Source of the DNA: Okapia johnstoni
Lineage: Eukaryota > Chordata > Mammalia > Artiodactyla > Giraffidae
NCBI GenBank assembly: GCA_024291935.2
Contig: CM044307.1
Span: forward strand, 101,251,461-101,315,460
DNA length: 64,000 nt
Direction of reading: 5' to 3'
The notes beneath the pieces are model-generated. The model was not told where the DNA came from. It saw only the letters and a program-made list of their open reading frames with translations, and did not search any database. The number at the start of each line of letters is the position of its first letter. Positions within the stretch are counted from its first letter, which is position 1. This document shows positions 29,001 to 44,000 of the stretch, piece by piece. The translations under genes and the position numbers were made by a program.

Positions 29001-32000
29001 ACTTCTAGGATCATGGTTTCTTTCTTACCTGGTTAAGAAAGCTCTACACTATTTAATCCATGTGTAATTTTTAAAAAAAAATCCATCAACATTAGAGTCA
29101 AAAGACATAAATTTGGTACTTGATTCAGTAAATTATTTGCTCATTTTAAAGCAGTTATTGAGTTGATTTATTTCTGTTGGCTATATTAGGTTAAAGTGAA
29201 AAGGATTTTCTTCTAAATGTAACACATCTTTTTAGGAAATTGCAATGAAGATCCAGATGACGATCTAAGGATGCAAAATGGCACAATCATTACAAATATG
29301 GAAGACATAGAATTGTTTATTGAGAGCTGGGAAATTGAGAAATCATTTGAAGTAACAACAAGAAGGCCTGTTAGAAATTGTACTGAGCACAACTGCAGTC
29401 ACTGCATTGAGTTATTAAATAGAAGAGTTTTCATCCCATGCCATGATAAAGTAAGTTGAAAGCAACCATAAATCAGAACTGTTGTGTTAGACATGTTAAG
29501 AGTAAAAGCCAATAAATTCTTGTTCTTGCCATGATGTTCTTCCACTAAGAATAGTTTATTCCCAGGGGAATTCAAAATCATTTACTGTTTATTGACTTAC
29601 AGAACAGGAAGAATAACTATCTTTTCCCCCATGTATTTTTATGAACTGTATCTCCAGCTTTCAAGAAAAATGAAACTTTGTCCTATGAATAAATTCCTAT
29701 AGAGGAAAGAGATGAATGCCATTTGATAACCCAGTATAAAACCCAAGACAGTGAGGCTTTAGTCAACTCTCAGGTGCATGGCCTCTCAGGTGTATACTTA
29801 TAATAAAATCTGCCACATATTCAATTTAATTGTTATTTATTAGTCTCTAACTTCCTGACTTTAGGTCACTAGTAAATATTTAAATAACCTGTATTGTTTT
29901 AAAAAAGCATCCGTTGTTAGAGACAAAGGATAGGCAAATACAGCATTTCATGAATCATTAAATGAAAATTTTGTGAGTATCAAGCACCTACTAGGCACTG
30001 TGTTAAACTCCTGTGATACAAAGGTGAGTAAAACCCTCTCCTTGCTCTCAAAAAGTCTAAAAGGAAGGTAAGTCTGTGAACAGATTCATCACAGTATACA
30101 CTGTGGAGATGAATAGGAGCCCACATTAGAAGACTTCCCAGAGTTTCAGGCATTTGAATTATTTGGAAGGATGTTTGCCAGGAGAGAAGAGGGAGGAAGG
30201 GAGCCTGAGGCAAAGAAAACAGTATGAAAGGAGCAGGGTTGCTAGAAATGACTGTGTTAGGAAAACATTGAAATAGCTTAATGCAAGACTACAGGGAGGA
30301 GTCTGGGAAGGAGAGCGAGTGAATTGTCAAAGCAGAAGGACTTCACTCTGCAGGATCTTCCGTGCTCCACTACTGAGTGTGGATGCCGAAGATCTCAGCC
30401 TGTCCTATGAGTTTTCTGAGGGAAAAGGCAAAGGATGTGGAGTCGTGGGATAAAAATGGCGTATCTTTCTGGAGCTTCAGTTTTACTCAGAGATTTGCAG
30501 GCAAATACATTTTAAATGTTTATGTTTTAAAGTGCATGCATATAAAAATAAAAAAAAATTGCAAATAATTTTAAACTCATTTCAGTGCCATTGTAATCTA
30601 TCTTTTTAAAGCATAACAACTTTCAAAAATTGCTTTTTTAACTGGGAACTTATAAGATTGATTATTAAATCAGAAGACTTTTCAGCTTGACTATTCAAGG
30701 CATAGTGATGCAACACAGGATACCATTTAATCTGTGATAGTCCCAGCTTTCCCTTCAGATCGTCCCAGTGAATTTGACGGCAAAAGAAGGGATACTGTTT
30801 ATTTAGTTTTCCTACTTCTAATATTCATCCTAGTTTGCAAATCTCCGCATAGTAGGCAGATGATCTTTTGAAAATGGAAACACAATTGGATTATTTCTCT
30901 ACCTAAAATCCTTCGGGGTCTTTCACTTACTCTTAGAATACATTCTTAACTTCTTATCAGGGCTTATAATTTCCTTTATGCTTTGGCCTGCCTTCTTTTC
31001 CAGCTTCCTCTTGTGCTACACTTTTCTGGTTGTCTAAGGTCCAGGCATTTCAGTCTCCTTTCAATTGTTTCACTATTTCAAGATTTTCCTGCAAATGAGC
31101 TTTTATGCCTACAAGTGTCCTAAGCTGGAACACTGCCTCCTCTGTTTAAGCATGCTGACTCCTCTTGCTTCCATATATAGGCTTTAACTGTGAGATTCAC
31201 AAGAACAGGCTTGTTTTAGTCACCTTTATATTAACTTATGCATAGTAGGGAACCTAATATGTAGTTAGGTGCCCCCAAAATTGTGGAAGGATGCATAACT
31301 GAATGGATGAATGGAGGATACAGGAGAATCAGCTTTTGTGGGTTTAGCAGAGAAAGGATACAATTTTTTCATATTGGGCAAATTAAGTCGTGTGGGACTT
31401 TAAGGCTAAAATACTCAGAAAAAATTTTTGAAGCTATTCTAGATCTCAGAAGAGACTAGTTGAATCCAGAGATCAGATTTGGGGAGTTATTAGTATAGGG
31501 AGTTTCTAAAATAACAATAACTCATGTATGATGTGCCAGGGTCTGCTCTGAACCCTTTCCATATATTAGCTCACAGCAGTCTTAAGTAGTAGTAGGTTTT
31601 TTATTAACTCTATTTAACTTATGAAGAAACTGAGGTGAAGATATAAATGCCCAAGATGGTGGTAGAAACTGTGGAAATGGATGAGCCCAGGAAGAGCATT
31701 TGTAGTGAGTAGACAGGGCTATGGAAGAAAGAATGTTAAGTCGCTCAGCTGTGTCTGACTCTTTGCAACCCCATGGACTGTAGCCAGCCAGGAGCCTCCG
31801 TCCATGGGATTCTCCAGGCAAGAATACTGGAGTGGGTTGCCATTTCCTCCTCCAGGGATCTTCCTGACCAAGAGATGGAACTTGCGTCTCCCACACTACA
31901 TGGAAGAAAGGGTCTAGACATACATTCAGAATGAGGCGGGAAGAGGAGACAACAATGAACAGACGACAAGGCCCCAGAGTGTGGTGCTGTCAGAGTCAAA

Positions 32001-35000
32001 GGAGAGCGTCAAGAAACAGGGGGCGTGCATGGCATCACAGGCCTCTGAGAGGTTGAGCAGGGTTTACAATATCAGTGTTCCCTGGATTTGGCAAGCAGGG
32101 GGCCTCTTGATGATCAAAGCAAGTATTCCATGCAAAATGAAATCGTTGGAAACTGAGAAGATTCAATAGTTGAGACTGAAAAGGTGGTAATGTCTTAGTT
32201 TATATAATGGACCTTGGAGAAGAAATAATGGGATATGAAAAATATAAAGTATTTTTACCTGATACTTTTCCCTGTCCAAATAGAGCATCTGAATGTAGAT
32301 GCTCAGTATGTTTGCTGAATAAATGAGTAGAAAATAATGGAGTAAATATTGTTACAAGTTAAATTATTTAGATTTCAGGTATCTCTAGATCAAAATGAAA
32401 CATAATCTGTAGAAAAAAATGAGTTCCTAATTAAGTTGAGGCATGATAAATTATGCAAATTGTTTGACCAATGTTCAATATTAGTCCATAATTTTTGGAG
32501 AAGCGTTTATAATCTCATTTAATGAGCGATGCCATCCAAGAAAAAAGTGAAAAAAGTGAAAGTGTTAGAAACTCAGTTGCATCCAACTTTATGTGACACC
32601 GTGAATTGTAGCCTGCCCTGCTCCTCTGTCCATGGATTTCTCCAGGCAAGAATATAGGAGTGGGTAGCCAGGGAGTCTTCCTGACACAGGGATCGAACTT
32701 GGGTCTCTTGCATTTCAGGCCGATTCTCTACTGTGTGAACCACCAGGGAAGAAAGCTGTTGGAGCTTTTACTTTTATCTATAATGGATCAAAGTCTTATT
32801 CAGTATATAAAAAAGAGGATTATAATCCAAAATGTAATATCAGAAATAGATTTTTGCTAGGACCACACACTCTATTACTTTTCCATCTTTGTAAAATAGG
32901 TTTATGTAGATTAGTACAGACAATATTTGGGGTTTCCCAGGAGGCACTAGTGGTAAAGAACCCACCTGCCAGTGCAGGAGATGTAAGAGACACAGGTTCG
33001 ATTGCTGGGTCAGGAAGATCCGCTGGAGAAGGGCATGGCAACCCACTCCAGTATCCTTTCCTGGAGAATCTCATGGACAGAGGAGCCTGGTGGGCTGTAG
33101 TCCACAGGGTCTCAAAGAGTCAGACATGACTGAAGCAACTTAGCAGGCACAGACAACATTTATCTTATCTAAACTGTGTGTTTAAACAATTATAAATTCA
33201 GAAGTGACATCTAATATTATGAAACTTTAAAGATCTAAGGACAAAGAGGAACTGTTATAAATATTGATTCTCCAAATAGTTTTAGTCTTGCAGAAGAAAA
33301 TCAATCTAGCTTAGGGCCTTAAGTTCAGTTCAGTTCAGTTGCTTAGTCATGTCTGACTCTTTGCAACCCCATGGATGGCAGCACGCAAGGCTTTCCTGTC
33401 CATCACCAACTCCTGGAGCCTACTCAAACTCATGTGCATCATGTCGGTGATGCCATCCAATGGCCTCATCCTCTGTCATCCCCTTCTTCTCCCTCCTTCA
33501 ATCTTTTCCAGCATCAGGGTCTTTTCCAATGAGTCAGTTCTTCTCATCAGGTGGCCAAAGTATTGGAGTTTCAGCTTCAGCATCAGTACTTCCAATGAAT
33601 ATTCAGGACTGATTTCCTTTAGGATGGACTGGTTGGATCTCCTTACAGCCCAAGGGACTCTCAAGAGTCTTCTCCAACACCACAGTTTGAAAGCATCAAT
33701 TCTTCAGCGCTCAGCTTTCTTTATAGTCCAACTCTCACATCCATACATGACTACTGGAAAAACCATAGCCTTGACTAGACGGACCTTTGTTGGTCCATCT
33801 CTGTCTCTGCTTTTTAATATGCTGTCTAGATTGGTCATAGCTTTTCTTCCAAGTAACAGGCATCTTTTAATTTCATGGCTGCAGTCACAATCTGCAGTGA
33901 TTTTGGAGCCCCCTAAAATGAAATCTGTCCCTGTTTCCACTGTTCCCACATCTATTTACCATAAAGTGATGGGACCAGAGGCCATGATCTTAGCTTTCTG
34001 AATGTTGAGTTTTAAGCTAACTTTTTCATTCTCCTCTTACACTTTCATTTAAGGGTCTTTGGTTCTTCTTCTGCCATAAGGGTGGTGTCATCTGCATATC
34101 TGAAGTTATTGATATTTCTCCCAGCCATCTTGATTCCAGCTTGTGCTTCATTCAGCTTAGGATTTCTCATGATGTACTCTGCATATAAGTTAAATAGGCA
34201 GGGTGACAATATACAGCCTTGATGTACTCCTTTCCCAATTTGGAACAAGTCTGTTGTTCCATGCCCAGATCTAACTGTTGCTTCTTGACCTGCAGAAAGA
34301 TTTCTCAGGAGACAGGTAAGGTGGTCTGGTATTCCCATCTCTTTAAGAATTTTCAACAGTTTGTTGTAATCCACACAGTCAAAGGCTTTGGCATAGTCAA
34401 CAAAGCAGAAGTATATGCTTTTTGGAACTCTCTTGCTTTTTTGATGATCTAACAGATGTTGGCAATTTGATCTCTGGTTCCTCTGCCTTTTCTAAATCCA
34501 GCTTGAACATCTGGAAGTTCACGGTTCACATATTGTTGAAGCCTGGCTTGGAGAATTGTGAGCATTACTTTGCTAGTGTGTGAGATGAGTGCAATTTTGC
34601 AGTAGTTTGAGCACTCTTTGGTATTGCCTTCCTTTGGGATTGAAACAAAAACTTACCTTTTCCAGTCCTGTGGCCACTGCTTAGTTTTCCAAATTTGCTG
34701 GCATATTGAGTGCAGCACTTTCACAGCATCATCTTTCAGGATTTGAAATAGCTCAACTGGAATTCCATCACCTCCACTAGCTTCGTTCGTAGTGATGCTT
34801 CCTAAGGCCCACTTGAGTTCACATTCCAGGATGTCTGGCTCTAGGTGATTGATCACAACATCATGGTTATCTGGGTCATAAAGATCTTTTTTGTGTAGTT
34901 CTTCTTTGTATTCTTGCCACCTCTTAATATCTTCTGCTTCTGTTAGGTCCATACAATTTCTGTTCTTTATTGAGCCCATCTTTGCATGAAATGTTCCCTT

Positions 35001-38000
35001 GATATCTCTAATTTTCTTGAAAAGATGTCTAGTCTTTCCCATTCTATTGTTCTTTTCTCTATTTTTTTGCATTGATCACTGAGGAAGTTTTTCTTCTCTC
35101 TCTTTGCTATTCTTTGGAACTCTGCATTCAAATGGGTATATCTTTCCTTTTCTCCTTTGCCTTCAGCTTCTCTTCTTTTCTGAGCTATTTGTAAAGCCTC
35201 CTCAGACAACCATTTTCCCTTTTTGCATTTCTTTTTCTTGGGGATGGTCTTGATCACTGCCTCATGTACAATGTCATGAACCTCTGTCCATAGTTCTTCA
35301 GGCACTCTGTCTATCAGATATAATCCCTTGAATCTATTTGTCACTTCCACTGTATAATTGTAAGGGATTTGATTTAGATCATCAGATGCATAAAATAACA
35401 TAACTTATCCTAAGGCACAATGTGTCTCTAGGTTTCACCACAAGACTTTTGTGAAAAGATGTGGATCAATTATACCTATTTTTGGAACTATGAATGTGAT
35501 GCCCTTTCTGCATATGTGGCTGTATGCAACAAGTTTGATATTTGTATTCCATGGAGAACACCTGTTTACTGCTGTAAGTAGTACACTGCAAACTGTATTT
35601 TCCAACAATCAAATAACATTTCAGTTTTTTTGCGTTCGCATCTTCCTTTTTATTTTCATCACAAAATAATTTTGTAAGAAAAAATGAATGTAAATGTAAC
35701 CTATAATTAGAGGTCATCGCTCCCCCTTAAGCAGCTTCTGTTTTTATCCTAGTATAAATTTAAAGTAAGGGGGAGGGTCAAGATGGTGGAGTAGCAAGAC
35801 CCTGAATTCCCCTCCTCCAACAGACATACCAAAATTACAATTACTTACAGATGAACGATCTATGTGACTGACCTGAAGACTAGCAGAAAAGATATTTCAA
35901 AGATATTTCACAGATAAAGAGATGAGAAAAGAACAACACCAGAATGAGTGGGAGAGGCAGAGATTCAGTATAGTCAGGACCCACACCCCTTGGTCTGTGA
36001 CCCACAAACAAAAGGTATACACAATTGTAGACCTCCTTCCTAAGAAGTGAGAAGTCTGATTCCCACATTGGCCTCCCCAGCCTATAAGTCCTGCACCAGG
36101 AAGACGTGTCCCCAGAAGTTCTGGCTTTGAAAACCAGTAGGGCTTATGCTTGGGAAAGCTGGAGAGCTATAGGAAACAGAGACTTTGCCCTTAAAGGAAA
36201 TGCACAAAATCACCTGTGCTCCCAGTCCCAGAGCAGAGGAAGTAGTTTGAAAGGATCCTGGGGAGGAACGACTTGCTGATCTTGGAGAGTCTCCAGGAAA
36301 GGCAGGAGGCAACTAGGACTCCCCTGGGGATGGAGATGCTGACAGCATCCATTTTGGGAGCTGATTCTGTGATCACACTGGCACTGGCAAAAGACTGTTT
36401 TGGAAACCTCCACTCGTCTGTTAGTTCCAGAAGCTTATCTGCCTTCCAGTGAGCCAGACCCAGCCTCAAGCCTTTGAGGATCTGCAGACAGCCATGCAGA
36501 AAGCCTGCCCCACCCTCCAGGGTCCCCCAGACACTGTGGCATTGCAGCCTCCTGGCCAAGGGCCAGCCTGGCCTACCAGGGCACCCACAGTAGTTGGCGC
36601 TGCCACAGCTGAGGCGTGCACACAGGCTATGTAGGGGGCACTCCTAGAGCTGTTGCTGCTGCTGCTGCTAAGTCACTTCAGTCGTGCATGATTCTGTGCA
36701 ACCCCATAGACGGCAGCCCACCAGTCTCCACCGTCCCTGGGATTCTCCAGGCAAGAACACTGGAGTGGGTTGCCATTTCCTTCTCCAATGCACAAAAGTG
36801 AAAAGTGAAAGTGAAGTCGCTCAGTCGTGTCTGACTCGTAACGACCCTATGGACTGCAGCCTACCAGGCTCCTCCGTCCATGGGATTTTCCAGGCAAGAG
36901 TACTGGAGTGGGGTGTCATTGCCTTCTCTGACTCCTAGAGCATACAGCTCTAAAGACCAGAGAGAAGTGTGTCCTGATAACAAAAACCAGAAAAAGACAC
37001 CAAAGAAAAGAAAATTACAGGTCAATATCACTGATAAACATAGATACAAAAGCCCTCAACAAAACATCAGCAAACTGAATTCAACAAAACATTGAAAGAA
37101 TCATGCATTCTGATGAAGGGATTTACCCTAGGGATGCCAGTGATGGTTCAGTATCTGCTATCAATCATTGTGATAAGCCACATTAGCGAACTGAAGAGTA
37201 AAAATCATCTCAATAGTTTTAAAAAAAGTTTTTGACAAAATTCAACATCCACTGATGATAAAACTCTCTCAACAAACTGGGTACAGAGGGAACATAGCTC
37301 AACATAATAAAGACCATATTTGACAAAACTACAGCCAGCATCATACTCAACAGTGAAACATTTTCATCTCTCCCCTCCCCAAATAGGGTAGAATACATAG
37401 AAAAAAAAATATATTGGGGACTCTAGTTACATGATTCCACTTCAGAAATAAAGCAGTTCCTGGTGTGCTCTCTCCAGTCCTCTCCTCTCCCCACAGCCCC
37501 AGTTCTTGTTGTTCAGTCACTCAGTTGTGTCTGACTCTTTGCAACCCCATGGACTGCAGCATGCCAGGCTTCCCTGTCCATCACCAACTCCTGGAGCTTA
37601 CTCAAACTCCTGTCCATCCAGTTGGTGATGCCATCCAACCATCTCATCCTCTGTCGTCCCCTTCTCCTCCTGCCTTCAATTTTTCCCAGGATCAGGGTAT
37701 TTTCCCCCAGAGGTAATCACTATTCAAGTGTGGGGTTGCTTGATTCATTGAGAACATATGACATCTTCAATATCACTAGTGAAGTGAAGAAGTGAAGTCG
37801 CTCAGTCGTGTCTGACTCTTTGCGACCCCATGGACTGTAGCCTACTAGGCTTCTCCGTCCATGGGATTTTCCAGGCAAGAATACTGGAGTGGGTTGCCAT
37901 TTCCTTCTCCAGGAGATCTTTCCGACCCAGGGATTGAACCCGGGTATCCCACATGGTAGGCAGATGCTTTACTGTCTGAGCCACCAGGGAAGTCCCCAAT

Positions 38001-41000
38001 ATCACCTGATTGTGAAATTATTCTCTGCTAGTATCTTACTGGTTTACACCCCCGCCCTCTGCATGTTCATTTTTTTATGAGTATGACTTTTTAAGACCAC
38101 ATAAAAAGCAACATGAATTCTCTGAAACATCATTTAGAAACTGCTCAGCAACAGTAGTTTCTTTTGACAGTGAAGGATTAAGCCTAAACATGGGGTATTT
38201 TTCTTTTTTAGGACTTGGTTGAGTTGTATAGTTAAAACATATTTCTGTGCTTATTCTGAGTGGACTGTTGGATCTCTTCCCACTGCATAGAGCAGTAACT
38301 TCATAATAGTTGACTCTATATTTATGCCAACCAAACTTGGGCTGCCTGTTGGTAGTATTTATTTGATATAAATCAGATGAACTTTCCCTTCTGTAACATA
38401 ATACTAGCTGGACACCTGGAAGATGCTCAAAAATACTCATTGATTGTTTTCTTTCTAATTTATGGTTACATAATACTGAAAAATGGGTTTGGAAGAGGCT
38501 GAAAGTGTGCAAAAATTTAATTTCAGAGAGAAAACTGACATTTCTTCCTCTTACTAGAATTCAGGTAGATCACTTTTATCATTAGCAAATTCTGTCCTCG
38601 GTTATTCATAGCTCTGACTTGTCCAGAGGGGAAGGAATATCAACCCTGTGTGCAACCTTGTGAAGCAAGAACATGTCTGAACAGATGGTTCTATGGACAT
38701 TCTTCATGTTTGAATTTAAGAGAAGACTGTGTGTGCAAAAATGGAACCATTCTTCACAGGCCAGATTCAACTCAATGTATTCCAGAGAAGGAATGTGGTA
38801 AGCAGAAAAGTAAAAACAACACCTTAGGGACACAGGAAATAAGACTTTTTTTTTAAATCTTGGAGAAATGTGCTGAGAAGGATTAATCAAAGTTCACCTA
38901 AGTGTTGGAAAGGAAACAAGTATGTTGTCCGATTGTAATATGATTTCAATCAAAAGTTGCTGAAATTGGGGGCTTCAGTGGTAATATGTTTTATTTCTAC
39001 TTATGCCTATAATAACTGGAAAAGAATACAGCAAATTAAGAATGAAGAGAATAGTACGTGGACTGAATTGAAATTTCAGTTATTTCATGTATTAATGATT
39101 CTGCTTTACATGAGCCTGAAATTGTACATCTGAAAAATGTGGAAAGTAATAGAACTTATACCACAAGGTTAGTGTGAGGATACACAAAGAAATAGAAAGA
39201 ATTTCACAACAGTGCCTAGAGAAAAATAAGCAGTCAAGAAGTTTCAGAAAGTGTTATTATCTGGTAGAAAACATCGAGTATTTCTGCTTTCATTTTCAAC
39301 CCATTTTATTTTGACACATAGTCTCCATGGTGATTGTGGATTTGAAAAAGTACAAAACTGAGAAAATTGCCAAACAGCACTTTTTATCTATCACAAGGAT
39401 CGTTGTTATGGTCAAAAGTAAAGATCATAATTAGAGGGAAAGGCAAGTAGAAGCAAAATGCATATATAGTTTCAGAAACAAGTTTGTATTTGCCGTTGAG
39501 AAAATATTTGTGGAAGAATTTGAGAACACACAGGCATGCTTATATATATTTTTAGGGACTTGAGAGATTGGTTTGGTAGCAAATAAAGAAAAGTTCATTG
39601 GAAGCTTGGAATATGGTGGTCACTTCATTTGTCTTTATTATCCTTAAAGAACTACTAGAGGGCTATATTTGTCATTAAGTAAAGTGTTCATAATAAAGCA
39701 GAGTCATTAAACAATATTTGCTTGACTGCCTACTTTTCACATTTAGATTTTAAAGCTGGAATCTTTTGAATTTTGATATGACAAACATGTTAATGTGAGG
39801 TAGAGACCACCTTGTGTTCTAATACTACTCAGTTTTTATCGTTAATATTCTAAAACTAAGTTTATGTTACTGAGTTTGTTTAAGCTAAATAAATTCTACT
39901 AGCAAGACTTAAAATGCATACAAAATAATTAACAGATCATCTTATTTATAGAAGAGGTCATGCAAATTTACAGATAGTTGTAGAAGGGAAAAATATTTTC
40001 CACGGACTACAAAAAGTTCATTAAAGAAAAATGTAAGCTAGTAGTTGATGAACAACAAGAAAAAGCTGTGAAAAGGTAGATAACATGACAGGTTATCTGT
40101 GCCCTTGGACCATGTCACAGTCTGAAATCAAAACATCACAGCTTGGTTTATTTTCTTGCCCAAGTTCTAAGTGATATAATATTGACTGTCTTTTTAAGCG
40201 TGCACTGATAGTGAAGACCAGCCTCGAACTGCTGGTGAAGTTTGGAATGGGGGCATTGACGAGTGTGCCCTGTACAAATGTTTTGCGAATGGAAGCATTA
40301 TTCCCATAGAACCTGACTGCGATGAACAGCCCTCGCCAATTTGTGAACGAGAAGCTGAAGTCATCCTGAGCTTCGTTGATAGGTGGACCTGCTGTTCAAA
40401 GGAAGTTTGCAGTATGTATGCAAGCTGAAGCCTTACAGTCTACTAATGTCACAAAATATGTTGGCATTCTTTGAGGAAAAACAGGGCATGTATGATGCTT
40501 GGTGTTAAAAAGAAATGTACAAGGTTAAAGTAACTATTGCCATAAATGTTACTTACACTTTCTCAAAGCAAATTTTACCTCGTTACAGTTTCGTTGATTT
40601 TGCAAACAGACATGCAAAACTCTAGCTATTATAAATTAATAACATTCTGAAAGACATGACAAGATAAAGGGTCTGGGAATCTTTGACTTATGATAACCAA
40701 GGGTCAAAGACAATAGTCGGTAACCTTAAATCTGCTGCCTTTTCGCATATGACCATTCTGTGAGCTGAATGGATTTAATTGCAGTGTAAAAACATGCATA
40801 ATGAGAATCCTTTTCCTGCTTTAAGTTAGAACCTCAGGATTTTAGTTGTGTACACAAGTTTTTTATATTTCTAATTATTTCCAGGATGTGACATGACTTT
40901 GTGTGAAACTGCCATTCCAACATGTACAAATAGTCAAAAACTGGTGGTTGGCCATAGCCCCATTTCTTGCTGTCCACAGTACCAATGTGGTGAGTATTGA

Positions 41001-44000
41001 ACTAGGAAAAGTGAGATTCATTGTTCACTCAGAGTAGTGGATTAGATTCTCATTTTTGTGTCTACAAAAAAATTTATCAAACATTGTTTGCAGAACTGTC
41101 TTGCTAAAGGTAGTTTTTCTTTTAAACCTATGACTTCTTTGTAAATATGTATATATATGAACTTTAATTATATTTATTATATAGATTATATGTACATATA
41201 ATTAGTTCATTTTAAAGATCTTAATTTTAGTAGAAATATGTATTTTAAGTGTATACATTTGTATATTTTAAATATAAAAAAATCTGCCATTTCCTATATA
41301 TTTCTGCTGAGATTTTATAGCAGTATATATACATATATATACACAAATACATACATGCATATAGATGATTAATCATGTATATATGATTAGGATAATTTTA
41401 CATATTTTTAAAATGTCTATTTACATATATTTTTATGTAAAATACTTATTTTTATATTAATAACCTGCTATTGCCTATATCACCCCACTCCAGTACTCTT
41501 GCCTGGAAAATCCCATGGATGGAGGAGCCTGGTAGGCTACAGTCCATGGGGTCGCTAAGAGTCAGACACGACTGAGCGACTTCCCTTTCACTTTTCCCTT
41601 TCATGCACTGGAGAAGGAAATGGCAACCCACTCCAATATTCTTGCCTGGAGAATCCCAGGGACAGTGGAGCCTCGTGGGCTGCCGTCTATGGGGTTGCAC
41701 AGAGTCGGACACGACTGAAGCGACTTAGCGGCAGCAGCAGCAGCATTGCCTATATATTTCTTCTAAGATTACCTAATTATTACTAAATTCAAAGAGAAAT
41801 GAACCACACTATTTGATTTATTCATCTTATTCTATATAAATTTCCAAATATATTTGTGTTTTTGCAGAATGTGACCCATTCAAATGCCCCAAAGTTTCCA
41901 TACCAGAATGCAGAGAAGATCAATTCATGATTCAGGTTCAAGAGGAAGAGACTTGCTGCTTTTCTCCTCTCTGTGGTAAGTGTTTTGTGAGATCATTTCT
42001 TGGAAGAAGAGGAAAGATAAAAGGAAAATCTCTTATTTGATGTGAATTTCATGGAATTCATGGTAACCAATATTCAGCAAATATCTCATAAAAAAAAAGT
42101 GAAGTCGTTCAGTCGTGTCCAACTCTTTGCGACCCCGTGGACTGTAGCCTACCAGGCTCCTCTGTCCATGGGATTTTCCAGGCAAGAATACTGGAGTGGG
42201 TGGCCATTTCCTTCTCCAGGAGATCTTCCCAACCCAGGGATTGAACCTGGGTCTCCTGCATTGTAAGCAGACACTTTACCATCTGAGCCACCAGGGAAGT
42301 AAAATTCAACTAAATAAAGTGATAGAAAAAAAGATATAGCATTTTAAATGATTATTGATAATTATTACAATTAGTACTACTTTTCCGTATTGACACAGAC
42401 TATGTATATAAGTCAAAACCTAACCAAAGATAATATAATCAATTAAAAAATAAAGCTACCACATAGTTCTTTTTAGAGAAAAAATTTAGTCCTGACTTTC
42501 CTGAAGAATTAAGTAAATAAAGGACTCTACTATGCAGAGTAACTCTTTAAAACTTCATCTGCTGTGTAGGATATGTACAAGATGTGTAAGCACAATGATC
42601 TCAAAGGGAGATGAAAGGTGTCTAGAAAATGAACATATTTGGTGCTGTATATTCTGTCTGATGAACTGGACTTTCAAAAATAAAAGTTCTCTCTTTTCCA
42701 TTCCATTAGGGAATTATCATTACAAAGACTGGTGATTAATGTAGGTTTCAGATGAACCCATGTAGATCGCAGAACTTCTTTGTGCATAATTTAAGTTTCT
42801 TTGACTGCAATGGCAACAACTGATTGATTCTGCATAGCCTCAATCAGTTCAGTCCGTTCAGTCACTCAGTCGTGTCCGACTCTGTGACCCCATGAATCGC
42901 AGCACGCCAGGCCTCCCTGTCCATCACCAACTCCCGCAGTTTACACAAACTCATGTCCATCGAATCATTGATGCCATCCAGCCATCTCATCCTCTGTCGT
43001 CCCCTTCTCCTCCTGCCCCCAGTCCTTCCCAGCATTGGGGTCTTTTCCAATGAGTTAACTCTTCGCATGAGGTGGCCAAAGTACTGGAGTTTCAGCTTCA
43101 ACATCAGTCTTTCCAATGAACACCCAGGACTGATCTCTTTTAGGATGGACTGGTTGGATCTCCTTGCAGTCCAAGGGACTCTCAAGAGTCTTCTCCAACG
43201 CCACACTTCAAAAGCATCAATTCTTCGGCGCTCAGCTTTCTTCACCGTCCAACTCTCACATCCACACATGACTACTGGAAAAAGCATAGCCTTGACTAGA
43301 CAGACCTCTGTTGGCAAAGTAATATCTCTTCTTTTTAATATGCTATCTAGGTTGGTCCTAACTTTCCTTCCAAGGAGTAAGCATCTTTTAATTTCATGGC
43401 TGCAGTCACCATCTGCAGTGATTTTGGAGCCCAGAAAAATAAAGTCTGACACTGTTTCCACTGTTTCCCCATCTATTTGCCATGAAGTAATGGGATCAGA
43501 TGCCATGATCTTAGTTTTCTGAATGCTGAGGTTTAAGCCAACTTTTTCACTCTCCTCTTTCACTTTCCTCAAGCGGCTTTTTAGTTCCTCATCACTTTCT
43601 GCCATAAGGGTGGTATCATCTGCATATCTGAGGTTATTGATATTTCTCCCAGCCATCTTGATTCCAGCTTGTGTTTCTTCCAGCCCAGCGTTTCTCATGA
43701 TGTACTCTGCATATAAGGGAAATAAGCAGGGTGACAATATTCAGCCTTGACGTACTGCTTTTCCTATTTGGAACCAGTCTGTTGTTCCATGTCCAGTCCT
43801 AAATGTTGCTTCCTGATCTGCATACAGGTTTCTCAAGAGACAGGTCAGGTGGTCTGGTATTCCCATCTCTTTCAGAATTTTCCAGAGTTTATTGTGATCC
43901 ACACAGTCAAAGGCTTTGGCATAGTCAATAAAGCAGAAATAGATGTTCTTCTGGAACTCTCTTGCTTTTTCAATGACCCAACGGATGTTGGCAATTTGAT

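Noticed and set aside
33375..34001. 208-codon plus-strand open frame as a protein gene
   Set aside because: It is the antisense shadow of a BovB. Similar 'SITNSWSL' frames recur at every antisense BovB tail.
35768..36640. Overlapping open frames in a GC-rich block as a new gene
   Set aside because: The sequence starts like an L1 5' UTR; there is no splice support or consistent frame.
38075..38512. 145-codon minus-strand open frame
   Set aside because: No domain or signal peptide, no regulatory context, intronic position.
16600..41750. CRISPR-like repeated units
   Set aside because: The repeats are dispersed SINEs in both orientations with no regular spacers, in a vertebrate genome.
42862..43737. 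291-codon open frame as a host reverse-transcriptase gene
   Set aside because: It carries BovB RT/3' coding sequence with YADD and runs into the BovB tail.
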